From NCBI GenBank assembly GCA_934378145.1, contig CAKXXW010000050.1:1-8881 (forward strand): 8,881 nt of DNA, given 5' to 3'. This document shows, piece after piece, positions 1-5,912 of the stretch. The notes below the pieces were generated by a model, which worked only from the letters and a program-made list of their open reading frames with translations, did no database searches and was not told where the DNA came from. This stretch comes from an uncultured Eubacteriales bacterium. GTDB lineage: Bacteria > Bacillota > Clostridia > Oscillospirales > CAG-272. Within the stretch, counting starts at the first letter, position 1, and each line of letters opens with the position of its first letter. The position numbers and the translations under genes were made by a program.

Positions 1-14
1 GAACAAAAGCCCCG

Positions 15-40
15 AAAGTCGCGATATTCGCGGCTTTTTT
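15..40 (+). terminator. Intrinsic terminator of an upstream gene outside the window
   Basis: A 7-bp stem (GTCGCGA at 18-24 with TCGCGGC at 28-34, one G-T wobble), extended by AAA/TTT pairing, closes a TAT loop and is followed at once by six T residues and a second T run. This is a standard Rho-independent terminator reading rightward. The gene it ends is not in the window. It also isolates the prepilin-like gene from upstream transcription. Confidence 0.8.
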
Positions 41-49
41 CCTTTTTTC

Positions 50-76
50 TTTCGTAGAGTTAGTAACTCTGCGAAA
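50..76. promoter_or_regulatory. Hairpin in the leader of the prepilin-like gene
   Basis: A 13-bp inverted repeat (TTTCGTAGAGTTA, one central G, then TAACTCTGCGAAA, with one G-T wobble) lies about 50 bases before the start codon. It is followed by ATATATCGCG rather than a T run, so it is not an obvious terminator on either strand. A second small inverted repeat (TCGCG ... CGCGA, about 82-97) follows. Possible roles are a protein-binding operator or an mRNA-stabilising 5' structure. I see no convincing sigma-A promoter here: TATATC at 78-83 is a fair -10, but the -35 region is poor. Confidence 0.4.
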
Positions 77-125
77 ATATATCGCGTCTTACCGCGAAAA
101 ACAAATCAAAAAAGGAGAAAAAACC

Positions 126-1442
126 ATGAAGAGAAGCAACAAAAAGGGTTTCACTATCGTTGAGTTGGTCATCGTGATTGCGATTATCGCCATTCTCGCG
201 GCAGTTCTGATCCCCACCTTCGCGAGCCTCATTCAGAAGGCTAACACAAGCGCAGACATTCAGGCTGTCCGTCAGATGAACACAGCGCTTGCACTTCTCG
301 ATGCGACCGATAAGCCCGAGGACATCAATGCAGCTATTATGGCACTTTCGGAAGTCAAGATCAGCCTTGAAAACTACAAACCCCTTACAAGCGGTATGCA
401 GTTCTATTGGGTCAAGGACATAAACCGTGTGGTTTATGCTGATGAGGATTTCAAGGTATCGTATCCCGAAGAGTATAAGACTCTGACAAAGGTTGCCGGA
501 AATTGGTACAGCCTTAACGGTGAGATCAAATTTGAAGAGTACACAATTTCCAACAATGAAGTCACAATGTCAAGCGCCGGACAGCTTGCATCATTTATCA
601 ACGACTACAACAAGGGTGTCGGCGAGACCAAGAGCGTAACGAAGATCACACTTTCGGACGATATAGACCTTGCCGGTTCGTCGTACAAGTTTGTAGGAGA
701 TAAGACGAACGGCTTTACCGGAACGATGGAGATCGACGGAAACGGAAAGACCGTTTATGGATTCCGCGATGATAATAATACAATTTTCGGTTCCGGAGAA
801 TTTGCCACAAAGGGCTACGGATACGGACTGTTTTATAGGATAGGAACCGGAGCCAATGTAACTATTAAAAATGTTACTTTCTCGGGCATGAGTGTATCGG
901 ACAGCTCGAATCTGAATACCGGTACTATCGGTCTTATTGCAGGCTATATGTATGGTACACTGACTCTTGAAGATGTAACTATAGAAAACAGCTCTGTCAG
1001 CGGTTCGCAAAAGGTAGGAGCTATCGCCGGTCGCGTTGACGGAACATTGGTTATGAAGAATGTGACATTAAAGAATGTTAATGTATTCGGAGAGTATGAG
1101 GTTGCTAAACTTGTCGGATATGTTCCCGGAATAATAGAGCTTGAGAATGTCAAGGCTACGGAAAATGTCAATGTTAAATTCCGCGATACGTTTAACTATA
1201 AGAGCGAAGGATATACTCGTGTTTCAAATGATAAAATGGCAGCTGCTATAAATGCGACACTGTCGGAGAATTCATACTATATGGCAGAATCTGAGCTTTG
1301 GAATGGTAGTTACTATACTTGGTCTGGAGTGACAGATGAATATTTTTGGAAATTAGTTGATTCATCTGTTCGCCAGATCACAATTGACGAGAAGCCGCAT
1401 TATTGGTACGCTTGCCCCACAAGTGAAAATATAACTAAGTAA
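126..1442 (+). CDS. Prepilin-type protein with a C-terminal beta-helix-like repeat domain
   Basis: This is a 438-residue predicted surface or pseudopilus protein. The N-terminus is a class III (type IV pilin) leader: a short basic stretch, KKG (6-8) followed by FTIVELVIVIAI, so a PilD-type peptidase should cut between G8 and F9, leaving the conserved Glu at mature position 5 (E13). Residues 9-37 form the hydrophobic assembly helix. Residues 41-130 resemble the globular region common in clostridial pseudopilins. From about 150 the sequence turns into short beta-strand, Gly/Asn/Thr-rich segments, including three 29-residue repeats (268-354). The tail (380-438) is rich in Tyr and Trp and holds one Cys (C430). 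AGGAG at 113-117, 8 bases before the ATG, supports the start. No pilin assembly genes (pilB, pilC, pilD) are in view, so any filament role is inferred. It could equally be a membrane-anchored adhesin processed by distant machinery. Confidence 0.85.
   Translation: MKRSNKKGFTIVELVIVIAIIAILAAVLIPTFASLIQKANTSADIQAVRQMNTALALLDATDKPEDINAAIMALSEVKISLENYKPLTSGMQFYWVKDINRVVYADEDFKVSYPEEYKTLTKVAGNWYSLNGEIKFEEYTISNNEVTMSSAGQLASFINDYNKGVGETKSVTKITLSDDIDLAGSSYKFVGDKTNGFTGTMEIDGNGKTVYGFRDDNNTIFGSGEFATKGYGYGLFYRIGTGANVTIKNVTFSGMSVSDSSNLNTGTIGLIAGYMYGTLTLEDVTIENSSVSGSQKVGAIAGRVDGTLVMKNVTLKNVNVFGEYEVAKLVGYVPGIIELENVKATENVNVKFRDTFNYKSEGYTRVSNDKMAAAINATLSENSYYMAESELWNGSYYTWSGVTDEYFWKLVDSSVRQITIDEKPHYWYACPTSENITK
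927..1187 (+). repeat. Three tandem 29-residue beta-helix/GLUG-like repeats in the prepilin-like protein
   Basis: Residues 268-296, 297-325 and 326-354 align without gaps. Each begins with a hydrophobic-Gly-x-Ile/Leu-Ala/Val-Gly core (IGLIAG, VGAIAG, VAKLVG), then Gly-Thr-Leu or a similar turn, an acidic or Asn turn before Val (LEDV, MKNV, LENV), and a second Asn-rich strand. This pattern is typical of right-handed parallel beta-helix or GLUG-type repeats of surface proteins. The DNA of the repeats has diverged, so this is an old protein repeat, not a recent duplication. Confidence 0.7.
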
Positions 1443-1458
1443 AAACAAAAATACATAT

Positions 1459-1500
1459 CCCGCCCCCGCGAGGAATCCTCGCGGGGGCGGGTTTTATATT
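1459..1500. terminator. Strong bidirectional terminator between convergent genes
   Basis: A perfect 16-bp inverted repeat (arms 1459-1474 and 1476-1491, one base between; in practice a loop of a few bases) starts 16 bases after the prepilin-like stop codon. On the plus strand TTTTATATTT follows it. On the minus strand a T-rich run (ATATGTATTTTTG...) follows it. It can therefore end the prepilin-like gene rightward and the aldolase-smsC-smsB unit leftward. Confidence 0.85.
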
Positions 1501-1545
1501 TCCTTCCCGTGCGGCGCGCCGCCTGCCCGCGAGGATTCCTCGCGG
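1466..1545. repeat. Pair of 19-bp hairpin cores that are exact reverse complements
   Basis: The core of the first hairpin (1466-1484) and a second 9-bp-stem hairpin (1527-1545) are the same 19-mer read in opposite directions; each is near-palindromic and only the central base differs (A versus T). Between them lies a 12-bp perfect GC palindrome (GCGGCGCGCCGC, 1511-1522). Both hairpins are followed by a similar T/A-rich flank (GTTTTATAT and GTTTATAT). The second hairpin has weak T runs, so it may be a degenerate copy of the terminator or a REP-like intergenic repeat. Confidence 0.6.
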
Positions 1546-1584
1546 CGGCTGTTTATATCTGTCAAGCAGGTTCTTTGAAAGGGT

Positions 1585-1618
1585 ACGGGGAAACTTTCTT
1601 TTAAGAAAGTTTCCCCGT
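1585..1618. repeat. 16-bp hairpin downstream of smsB, likely repeated intergenic element or terminator
   Basis: Arms 1585-1600 and 1603-1618 are perfect reverse complements with a TT spacer. The motif is GGGGAAACTTTCTT and its complement. The plus-strand flank GTGTTTTATT is T-rich, while the minus-strand flank (TACCCTTTC) is not. It therefore looks oriented the wrong way to terminate smsB, which ends only 19 bases away. From memory, hairpins of this AAACTTTCTT...AAGAAAGTTT type recur in many clostridial intergenic regions; this is recollection, not a search. Confidence 0.55.
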
Positions 1619-1637
1619 GTTTTATTCCTGTGATTTT

Positions 1638-2555
1638 TCAGTTAAGAAAGCCCTCGATGATCCTTGCCTCGGCTTCTTCCTCGGTGAGTCCGAGCGTGCG
1701 AAGCTTGATTATCTGCTCGCCGGCGATCTTGCCGATGGCTGCCTCGTGGATGAGGGCGGCATCACAGCAGTTCGCGCAAAGCTTCGGGGCGGCATCGACC
1801 GTCGCCTTGCCGTCGATTATCGCGTCGCACTCGGAATGTCCCGAGCAGGCGGCGTTTCCGACTATGACCGAAGAGTATTCCTGATGCGACTCGCCCCTCG
1901 CGACGGCGCGCGAGACTATGTCGGCGCCCGAGCCTTCACCGTTCAGCTCGACAAGGAAGTCGGTCACGGCGGTCTGAGCCTTCTCGGTCAGGATCCTCTC
2001 GCGGATGATGAGCTTCGCACCCTTTGCGCAGGCGGCGCGCGTCTTGCGAAGGGTCTTGACGACGCCTCCGATCTGCGCCGTGTCCATCTCAAGCACCGAG
2101 TCCTCTCCGAGTTCCGCCTCGGTCACGGGGTCTATCGTGCGAAGGCCGACGCCTTTACCGAGGCCTATGTGCTTTTCGACATATTTTACATGGGAATTCG
2201 GGCGGAGGAAGAAGCGGTGGATGCCGTTATGCCTTGCCGGCTCGCCCGTCGTGGTGTGAACGCCGCAGCCCGCGACGATCGTTACATTCGCGCCCTCGCC
2301 GACGAAAAAGTCGTTGTAAACGAGGTCGTCCTCGTTTCCGTGCGTGACGCAGGCGGGGATGTAGACGCTCTCGCCGTCGGTCTCGGGGCTTATGATGATG
2401 TCAAGTCCCGGCTTGTCCTTCTTCGGAAGGATCTGAATATTTTTGCTCGACTGCCTGCCGACGCACTTTCCGTCCTCACGGATGTTGAAGGCGCCCTTGA
2501 AGCTCTCGGAGAAGTCCGAAACGGCTTCGATTATCTGTTTCGATATCTCATTCAT
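1638..2555 (-). CDS. smsB: SufB/SufD-family Fe-S cluster assembly scaffold (SmsB-like)
   Basis: This 305-residue protein belongs to the SufB/SufD family, which forms the scaffold on which Fe-S clusters are built with the SufC ATPase. The C-terminal core is clear: CSGHSEC at 237-243, a Cys cluster C260/C263/C264, then His270-Glu271 (IHEAAIGKI), matching the VEHEATTSKI region of SufB, and the family ending LGLTEEEAEARIIEGFL. It is much shorter than SufB (about 495 residues) or SufD (about 420), and only one such gene is present, so it best fits the two-gene SMS type where one scaffold forms a homodimer. GGAGGAG (2565-2571), 9 bases upstream inside the end of smsC, fixes the ATG. It follows smsC by 3 bases. 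Automatic pipelines may call it SufD, but the His-Glu pair is SufB-like. Confidence 0.85.
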   Translation of the reverse strand: MNEISKQIIEAVSDFSESFKGAFNIREDGKCVGRQSSKNIQILPKKDKPGLDIIISPETDGESVYIPACVTHGNEDDLVYNDFFVGEGANVTIVAGCGVHTTTGEPARHNGIHRFFLRPNSHVKYVEKHIGLGKGVGLRTIDPVTEAELGEDSVLEMDTAQIGGVVKTLRKTRAACAKGAKLIIRERILTEKAQTAVTDFLVELNGEGSGADIVSRAVARGESHQEYSSVIVGNAACSGHSECDAIIDGKATVDAAPKLCANCCDAALIHEAAIGKIAGEQIIKLRTLGLTEEEAEARIIEGFLN

Positions 2556-2558
2556 CTG

Positions 2559-3281
2559 TCAGCACTCCTCCCCCGAAAGGCAGTTGCTCTTCACACTGCC
2601 CGATGTGAAAACATGGGTCATCATTTCGTCGGGCGAACCCGATGCCCTGACCCTGCCGTCGGCGATCAGGACTATCTCGTCGGCGATGCGAAGGATCCTT
2701 TCCTGATGCGAGATTATGATAAGGGTCATATCCCCGCGCTGATGGAGTTTGTCAAACACCCCGATGAGGTTTTTGAAGCTCCAGAGGTCGATCCCCGCCT
2801 CGGGTTCGTCAAAGACCATAAGGCGCGTGTCGCGCGCGATAAGGGTCGCGATCTCGATGCGCTTTATCTCACCGCCCGAGAGAGTGGCGTTCACCTCGCG
2901 GTCGATATAGTCGCGCGCGCAGAGTCCGACGCTCGCGAGTATCCGGCAGAGTCCGGGCTCGTCTATCTCGTGTCCCGCGGCGATGCCGATAAGCTGTCTG
3001 ACGGTGATGCCCTTGAAGCGCACGGGCTGCTGAAAGGCGTAGCTTATGCCTTTCTTCGCGCGCTCGGTGATGTCAAGCGAGGTTATGTCCTCGCCGTCAA
3101 AGAGCATCTGCCCCTTATCGGGTATGTCGATGCCGGCAATGAGCTTGGCAAGGGTCGTCTTTCCGCTTCCGTTCGGGCCGGTGATAACGACGAGCTTTCC
3201 CGTCGGAATAGTAAGATCCAGCCCGTCAAGCACTGTCTTGCCGTCGGGAGCCTTCCATACGATGTTTTTAAGTTCAAGCAC
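2559..3281 (-). CDS. smsC: SufC-like ABC ATPase of Fe-S assembly (SmsC-like)
   Basis: This is a 240-residue soluble ABC-type ATPase, normal length for SufC. Visible motifs are Walker A GPNGSGKT (35-42), Q-loop Gln84/85 followed by PVRF, signature LSGGE (134-138), Walker B LMVFDEP with catalytic Glu159, and H-loop His192 in ISHQ. The Q-loop and the DEPEAGID stretch are the SufC style rather than that of transporter ATPases, and no membrane permease is adjacent. It should drive conformational change in the SmsB scaffold during cluster assembly in the cytoplasm. The start is a GTG at 3281, supported by an AGAAAGGAT site (3288-3296) and by alignment of the N-terminus LELKNI with SufC proteins. 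It lies 22 bases after the aldolase and 3 bases before smsB, so the three are probably one mRNA. Confidence 0.88.
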   Translation of the reverse strand: MLELKNIVWKAPDGKTVLDGLDLTIPTGKLVVITGPNGSGKTTLAKLIAGIDIPDKGQMLFDGEDITSLDITERAKKGISYAFQQPVRFKGITVRQLIGIAAGHEIDEPGLCRILASVGLCARDYIDREVNATLSGGEIKRIEIATLIARDTRLMVFDEPEAGIDLWSFKNLIGVFDKLHQRGDMTLIIISHQERILRIADEIVLIADGRVRASGSPDEMMTHVFTSGSVKSNCLSGEEC

Positions 3282-3303
3282 GGTGTGATCCTTTCTGTCG
3301 CGC

Positions 3304-4140
3304 TCAGGCGCGTCCCGCCGAGCCGAAGAGTTCTATCTTCCGCATCACGGCGCGTTTAATGAAGTCTTTCTTTAGGTTGCGCATTTCAAGGTAACCTATA
3401 CCTTTTTCAAGTCCCTCTTTCATTCCGGCTTCTCCGGCAAGGCAGAGGTCGGTGAAGATGTTGACCTTCGCGATCCCGCGGGCGACGGTGTTGCGGAAAT
3501 CGTCGTCGGAAAGTCCCGAGCCGCCGTGAAGCACGAGCGGAGTATCCGTCGCGGCGCGTATCTGCGCGAGCCTCTCAAGGTCAAGGCAGGGCTTTGCCTT
3601 GTATGCTCCGTGAGCGGTGCCGATGGCGATGGCGAGAGCATCAACGCCCGTGTCGGCAAGGTATTTCTTTGCTTCCTCTACCGTCGTGTAGCGGTCGCTC
3701 GTCGCATTGTCGCAGGTCGATGCCTCGCCGACATGACCTATCTCGCCCTCGACAGTCGCGCCGAAGGCGTGCGAGACGCGGACGACCTCACGCGTGACCG
3801 AGGTATTGCTCTCGTAATCTCCCGCCGAGCCGTCGAACATTATGCTCGTGAAGCCGAGGTGCAGAGCCTCCATGCAGCGATCAAAGGTCAGACCGTGGTC
3901 GTAGTGAACGACGACGGGAACCTTCGCGCGGTCTGCGGCGGCTATGACCGAGGGAGCTATCAGCGAAAGCTCACCGTAGGGCAGAAGCACCTCTGCCGTT
4001 CCGATTATGATAGGCGAGCGAAGCTCCTCCGCGGCGGAGATCGCCGCTTCGAGCATATCTGTGTCGGTCGTGTTGAAGAGACCGACGGCATATTTTCCCG
4101 CCTGCGCGGGTTTAAGAACATCGTTCAGATTTGCAAGCAT
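3304..4140 (-). CDS. Class II (zinc) ketose-bisphosphate aldolase, FbaA/GatY family
   Basis: This is a 278-residue zinc-dependent aldolase that should reversibly split a ketose 1,6-bisphosphate (fructose- or tagatose-type) into dihydroxyacetone phosphate and glyceraldehyde 3-phosphate in the cytoplasm. Recognisable family positions are HYDHG with catalytic Asp81 and zinc-ligand His82, EGEIG with Glu133, GTAHG with His177, and LHGGSG with His205 (the zinc His triad and phosphate-binding Gly/Ser). KVNIFTD (225-231) is the usual second phosphate-binding strand. Length fits the short FbaA/GatY/IolJ group. Substrate choice (fructose, tagatose or another bisphosphate) cannot be told from motifs, so no symbol is given. 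AAAGGAA at 4151-4157 precedes the ATG by 10 bases, and a strong sigma-A promoter lies just upstream. It is the first gene of the unit with smsC and smsB. Confidence 0.9.
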   Translation of the reverse strand: MLANLNDVLKPAQAGKYAVGLFNTTDTDMLEAAISAAEELRSPIIIGTAEVLLPYGELSLIAPSVIAAADRAKVPVVVHYDHGLTFDRCMEALHLGFTSIMFDGSAGDYESNTSVTREVVRVSHAFGATVEGEIGHVGEASTCDNATSDRYTTVEEAKKYLADTGVDALAIAIGTAHGAYKAKPCLDLERLAQIRAATDTPLVLHGGSGLSDDDFRNTVARGIAKVNIFTDLCLAGEAGMKEGLEKGIGYLEMRNLKKDFIKRAVMRKIELFGSAGRA

Positions 4141-4176
4141 GGGTATATATTTCCTTTCGATAAAAATCCACCCTAT

Positions 4177-4205
4177 ATTTTACCGCAGATTCTGTCTCTT
4201 GTCAA
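4177..4205 (-). promoter_or_regulatory. Sigma-A promoter of the aldolase-smsC-smsB unit
   Basis: Reading leftward, a perfect -35 TTGACA (4205-4200) is followed by a 17-base spacer and a -10 TAAAAT (4182-4177, five of six matches). The predicted transcript start is near 4170, giving a leader of about 30 bases that includes the AAAGGAA ribosome site. Perfect spacing and a near-consensus match suggest constitutive housekeeping expression in growing cells. Confidence 0.85.
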
Positions 4206-4227
4206 CCCGTAACGACATGAAATCCGC

Positions 4228-4265
4228 AAAGGCGCCCGGGAATGACGGGAGCCTTTTCTCTTTTT
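4228..4265 (+). terminator. Plus-oriented terminator-like hairpin in the divergent gap
   Basis: AAAGGC-g-CCCG (4228-4238) pairs with CGGG-a-GCCTTT (4246-4256) around a 7-base loop. TTTTCTCTTTTT follows, so it looks like a rightward intrinsic terminator. No plus-strand gene lies upstream; the neighbour is the divergently read aldolase. It ends just before the sigma-E promoter of spoIIIAA, so it may block antisense read-through into the sporulation operon, or be left over from a lost gene. Confidence 0.6.
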
Positions 4266-4269
4266 GCAG

Positions 4270-4298
4270 TCATATCGCGAAGACAAGCCTCATAGTAT
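4270..4298 (+). promoter_or_regulatory. Predicted sigma-E promoter of the spoIIIA operon
   Basis: TCATATC (4270-4276) matches six of seven positions of the sigma-E -35 consensus (KMATATT). After a 14-base spacer, CATAGTAT (4291-4298) matches the -10 consensus CATACANT at most positions. The start of transcription would be near 4305, about 45 bases before spoIIIAA. In B. subtilis spoIIIA is transcribed in the mother cell by sigma-E, so location and pattern agree. Confidence 0.7.
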
Positions 4299-4350
4299 TT
4301 ACTGACCCCGGACAGCCCCTGCCCGGGCATACGGAAAAGGAGGACGGGAT

Positions 4351-5232
4351 ATGGACAGAAGTCTTCGGTCGGTGCTTGGGTACCTGCCGCGCGGGATAGG
4401 CTCGGAGCTTGCTTCGCTCGATCCCCCGTCGGCGGATGAGCTGAGGCTCCGCACGGGAGGAGCCTGCACCCTCCTTGCCGGAGGAAAAAGGTACATACTT
4501 CGGTGTAAGGTGAGCCGGGGAGAACTTTCCTCGACGGTCCTCGGGATGTGCGGCGGCTCGGTCTATGCGCACCGCGATACTATATGCAGGGGGTTTATAA
4601 CCCTTCCGGGAGGCATCAGGGTCGGGCTTTGCGGCTCGGCTGTGACCGAACGCGACAGCATCACCGCCGTTGCGGACATTTCGTCGCTCTGCGTAAGGCT
4701 TCCGCACGATATAAGGGGTGTCGGGGAGCCGGTCTGCCGACTTCTGCGCGAGAAGCGCGGAGGTGTACTTATATATTCTCCGCCCGGGGTCGGGAAGACG
4801 ACCCTTCTGCGCTCGGTGATAATAATGCTCGGGAGCGCTTCACCTCCGAAAGACATTGCGGTGGTCGACACGCGCGGCGAGCTTGGAGCGCTGCTGCCGC
4901 AGACGCTCAGTATCGACCTTCTCTCGGGGTACCCGAGAGGCGAGGGGATAGAGACGGCGACGCGTACTCTCTCGCCGGGCCTCATAGTCTGTGACGAGAT
5001 AGGCGGGAGCGCGGCGGAATGTAACAGCATCATCGAATCATCGGGATGCGGAGTGCCTCTGCTCGCCTCTGCTCACGCCGACACGGTCGGAGAGCTTCTG
5101 CACCGCCCGGGTATTACGAGGCTGATAGAGGCAGGGGTTTTTTCGCACCTTGTCGGGATAAAGCGCTCGGCGGGGAAGGATTATCTTTACACTGTCACGC
5201 CGGTATCGGGAGTGAAGGCGCCATGCCGGTAA
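4351..5232 (+). CDS. spoIIIAA: Stage III sporulation protein AA, SpoIIIA channel ATPase
   Basis: This 293-residue cytoplasmic ATPase (B. subtilis protein is 307) resembles the secretion/type IV pilus motor ATPases and is needed to energise the SpoIIIA-SpoIIQ channel on the mother-cell face of the outer forespore membrane. The N-terminal part (1-135) has the family features ELRLRTGG (30-37), GFITLPGGIRVGLCG (81-95) and SLCVRLPHDIRG (112-123). The P-loop is PPGVGKTT (144-151), followed by DTRGEL (173-178) and Walker B LIVCDEIG (211-218, Asp215/Glu216); the SAHAD stretch follows near residue 240. The start is fixed by AAGGAGG (4337-4343), 7 bases before the ATG. It is the first gene of the operon, and its last 10 bases overlap spoIIIAB, suggesting translational coupling. 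Confidence 0.95.
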   Translation: MDRSLRSVLGYLPRGIGSELASLDPPSADELRLRTGGACTLLAGGKRYILRCKVSRGELSSTVLGMCGGSVYAHRDTICRGFITLPGGIRVGLCGSAVTERDSITAVADISSLCVRLPHDIRGVGEPVCRLLREKRGGVLIYSPPGVGKTTLLRSVIIMLGSASPPKDIAVVDTRGELGALLPQTLSIDLLSGYPRGEGIETATRTLSPGLIVCDEIGGSAAECNSIIESSGCGVPLLASAHADTVGELLHRPGITRLIEAGVFSHLVGIKRSAGKDYLYTVTPVSGVKAPCR

Positions 5233-5696
5233 AGATCGTCGGATGCCTTCTCATCCTTGCGGCGGGAGCCTGCGCTGCGGTGATCCTTCGCCGTGAGGCA
5301 ACGGCAAGGCTCTGTCAGCTCGAGGGCTTCATAGCGCTTCTTCGCTACATACGCGCCTGCATCTCGAGCTACAACACCCCGATGGACAGGATCCTTGCAT
5401 CCTGCGACGAAGACATACTCGCAAAATGCGGAGCCCGCGGCAGCCACAGCGATATTGATTCGCTTATGAAGTCGCTCAGCCCGAAGCCCGAGGGCGAGAT
5501 CGCGTCGGTGCTTGCCTCGTTCGCGTCGGAGATCGGTCGGGGATTCCGCGAGGAACAGCTTCGCGGGCTTGACTATCACATAAGCCGCCTCGAATCTCTC
5601 AGGGCGGGCACTGTTGAAGCCACAGAGAAGAAAAAGAGGCTCGTCACGGCGCTCTGCCTTTCGGGAGCGGCGGCGACAGCGATTCTTCTTATATAA
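5223..5696 (+). CDS. spoIIIAB: Stage III sporulation protein AB
   Basis: This 157-residue membrane protein (B. subtilis form about 171) has a hydrophobic N-terminal segment (4-22), a helical cytoplasmic region and a C-terminal membrane segment (about 140-157). The family signatures are LLRYIRACISSYNTP (39-53) and the EQLRGLDYHI region (111-120). SpoIIIAB resembles a GspF/PilC platform domain and probably couples the AA ATPase to the membrane complex. The frame stays open upstream to 5046, but the ATG at 5223 is preferred: it sits behind a purine-rich GGGAGTGAAGG, overlaps spoIIIAA by only 10 bases, and gives the expected N-terminal membrane segment. It ends in the membrane helix with almost no tail, and 21 bases separate it from spoIIIAC. 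Confidence 0.92.
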   Translation: MPVKIVGCLLILAAGACAAVILRREATARLCQLEGFIALLRYIRACISSYNTPMDRILASCDEDILAKCGARGSHSDIDSLMKSLSPKPEGEIASVLASFASEIGRGFREEQLRGLDYHISRLESLRAGTVEATEKKKRLVTALCLSGAAATAILLI

Positions 5697-5717
5697 TTAA
5701 AAAGGAAGGAAAAAAAG

Positions 5718-5912
5718 ATGGATATAAGCCTCATTCTGAAGATTGCCGGCATCGGACTGCTCGTATCTCTCTGCTCGCAGGTACTCTCGAAATCGGGGAA
5801 GGACGAACAGTCGGTCCTTGTAACGGTCGGCGGAATAATCGTTGTGATGCTTATGCTCGTCGGCGAGCTCGGAGAGCTTATCGAGAGCATAAGGAAGATA
5901 TTCGGCATATGA
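5718..5912 (+). CDS. spoIIIAC: Stage III sporulation protein AC
   Basis: This 64-residue integral membrane protein (B. subtilis 68) has two hydrophobic helices (about 5-22 and 33-50) joined by the polar loop SKSGKDEQ (24-31), the loop typical of SpoIIIAC, and a short amphipathic tail ELIESIRKIF. It is part of the membrane platform of the SpoIIIA channel. AAGGAAGGA (5702-5710) lies 7 bases before the ATG. Its stop overlaps the next start as ATGA, so AC and AD are probably made in a coupled way. The loop argues for true AC rather than the N-terminal half of a split AD. Confidence 0.92.
   Translation: MDISLILKIAGIGLLVSLCSQVLSKSGKDEQSVLVTVGGIIVVMLMLVGELGELIESIRKIFGI

Noticed and set aside
591..1171. 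Minus-strand open frames inside the prepilin-like gene
   Set aside because: They are antisense to a gene with a canonical leader and internal repeats; no motifs and no start signals.
1617..3359. A 580-codon plus-strand open frame across smsB and smsC
   Set aside because: It is antisense to two genes with clear motifs and ribosome sites. The translation is Arg/Asp/Leu-rich with no family features; long antisense frames are expected in GC-rich codon use.
3526..4212. Plus-strand open frame of 228 codons across the aldolase
   Set aside because: It is the shadow of the aldolase, whose catalytic and zinc motifs are intact on the other strand, and it has no ribosome site.
5046..5222. Longer start for spoIIIAB
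   Set aside because: The extra 59 residues overlap the end of spoIIIAA and are Arg/Gly-rich; the ATG at 5223 gives the usual N-terminal membrane helix.
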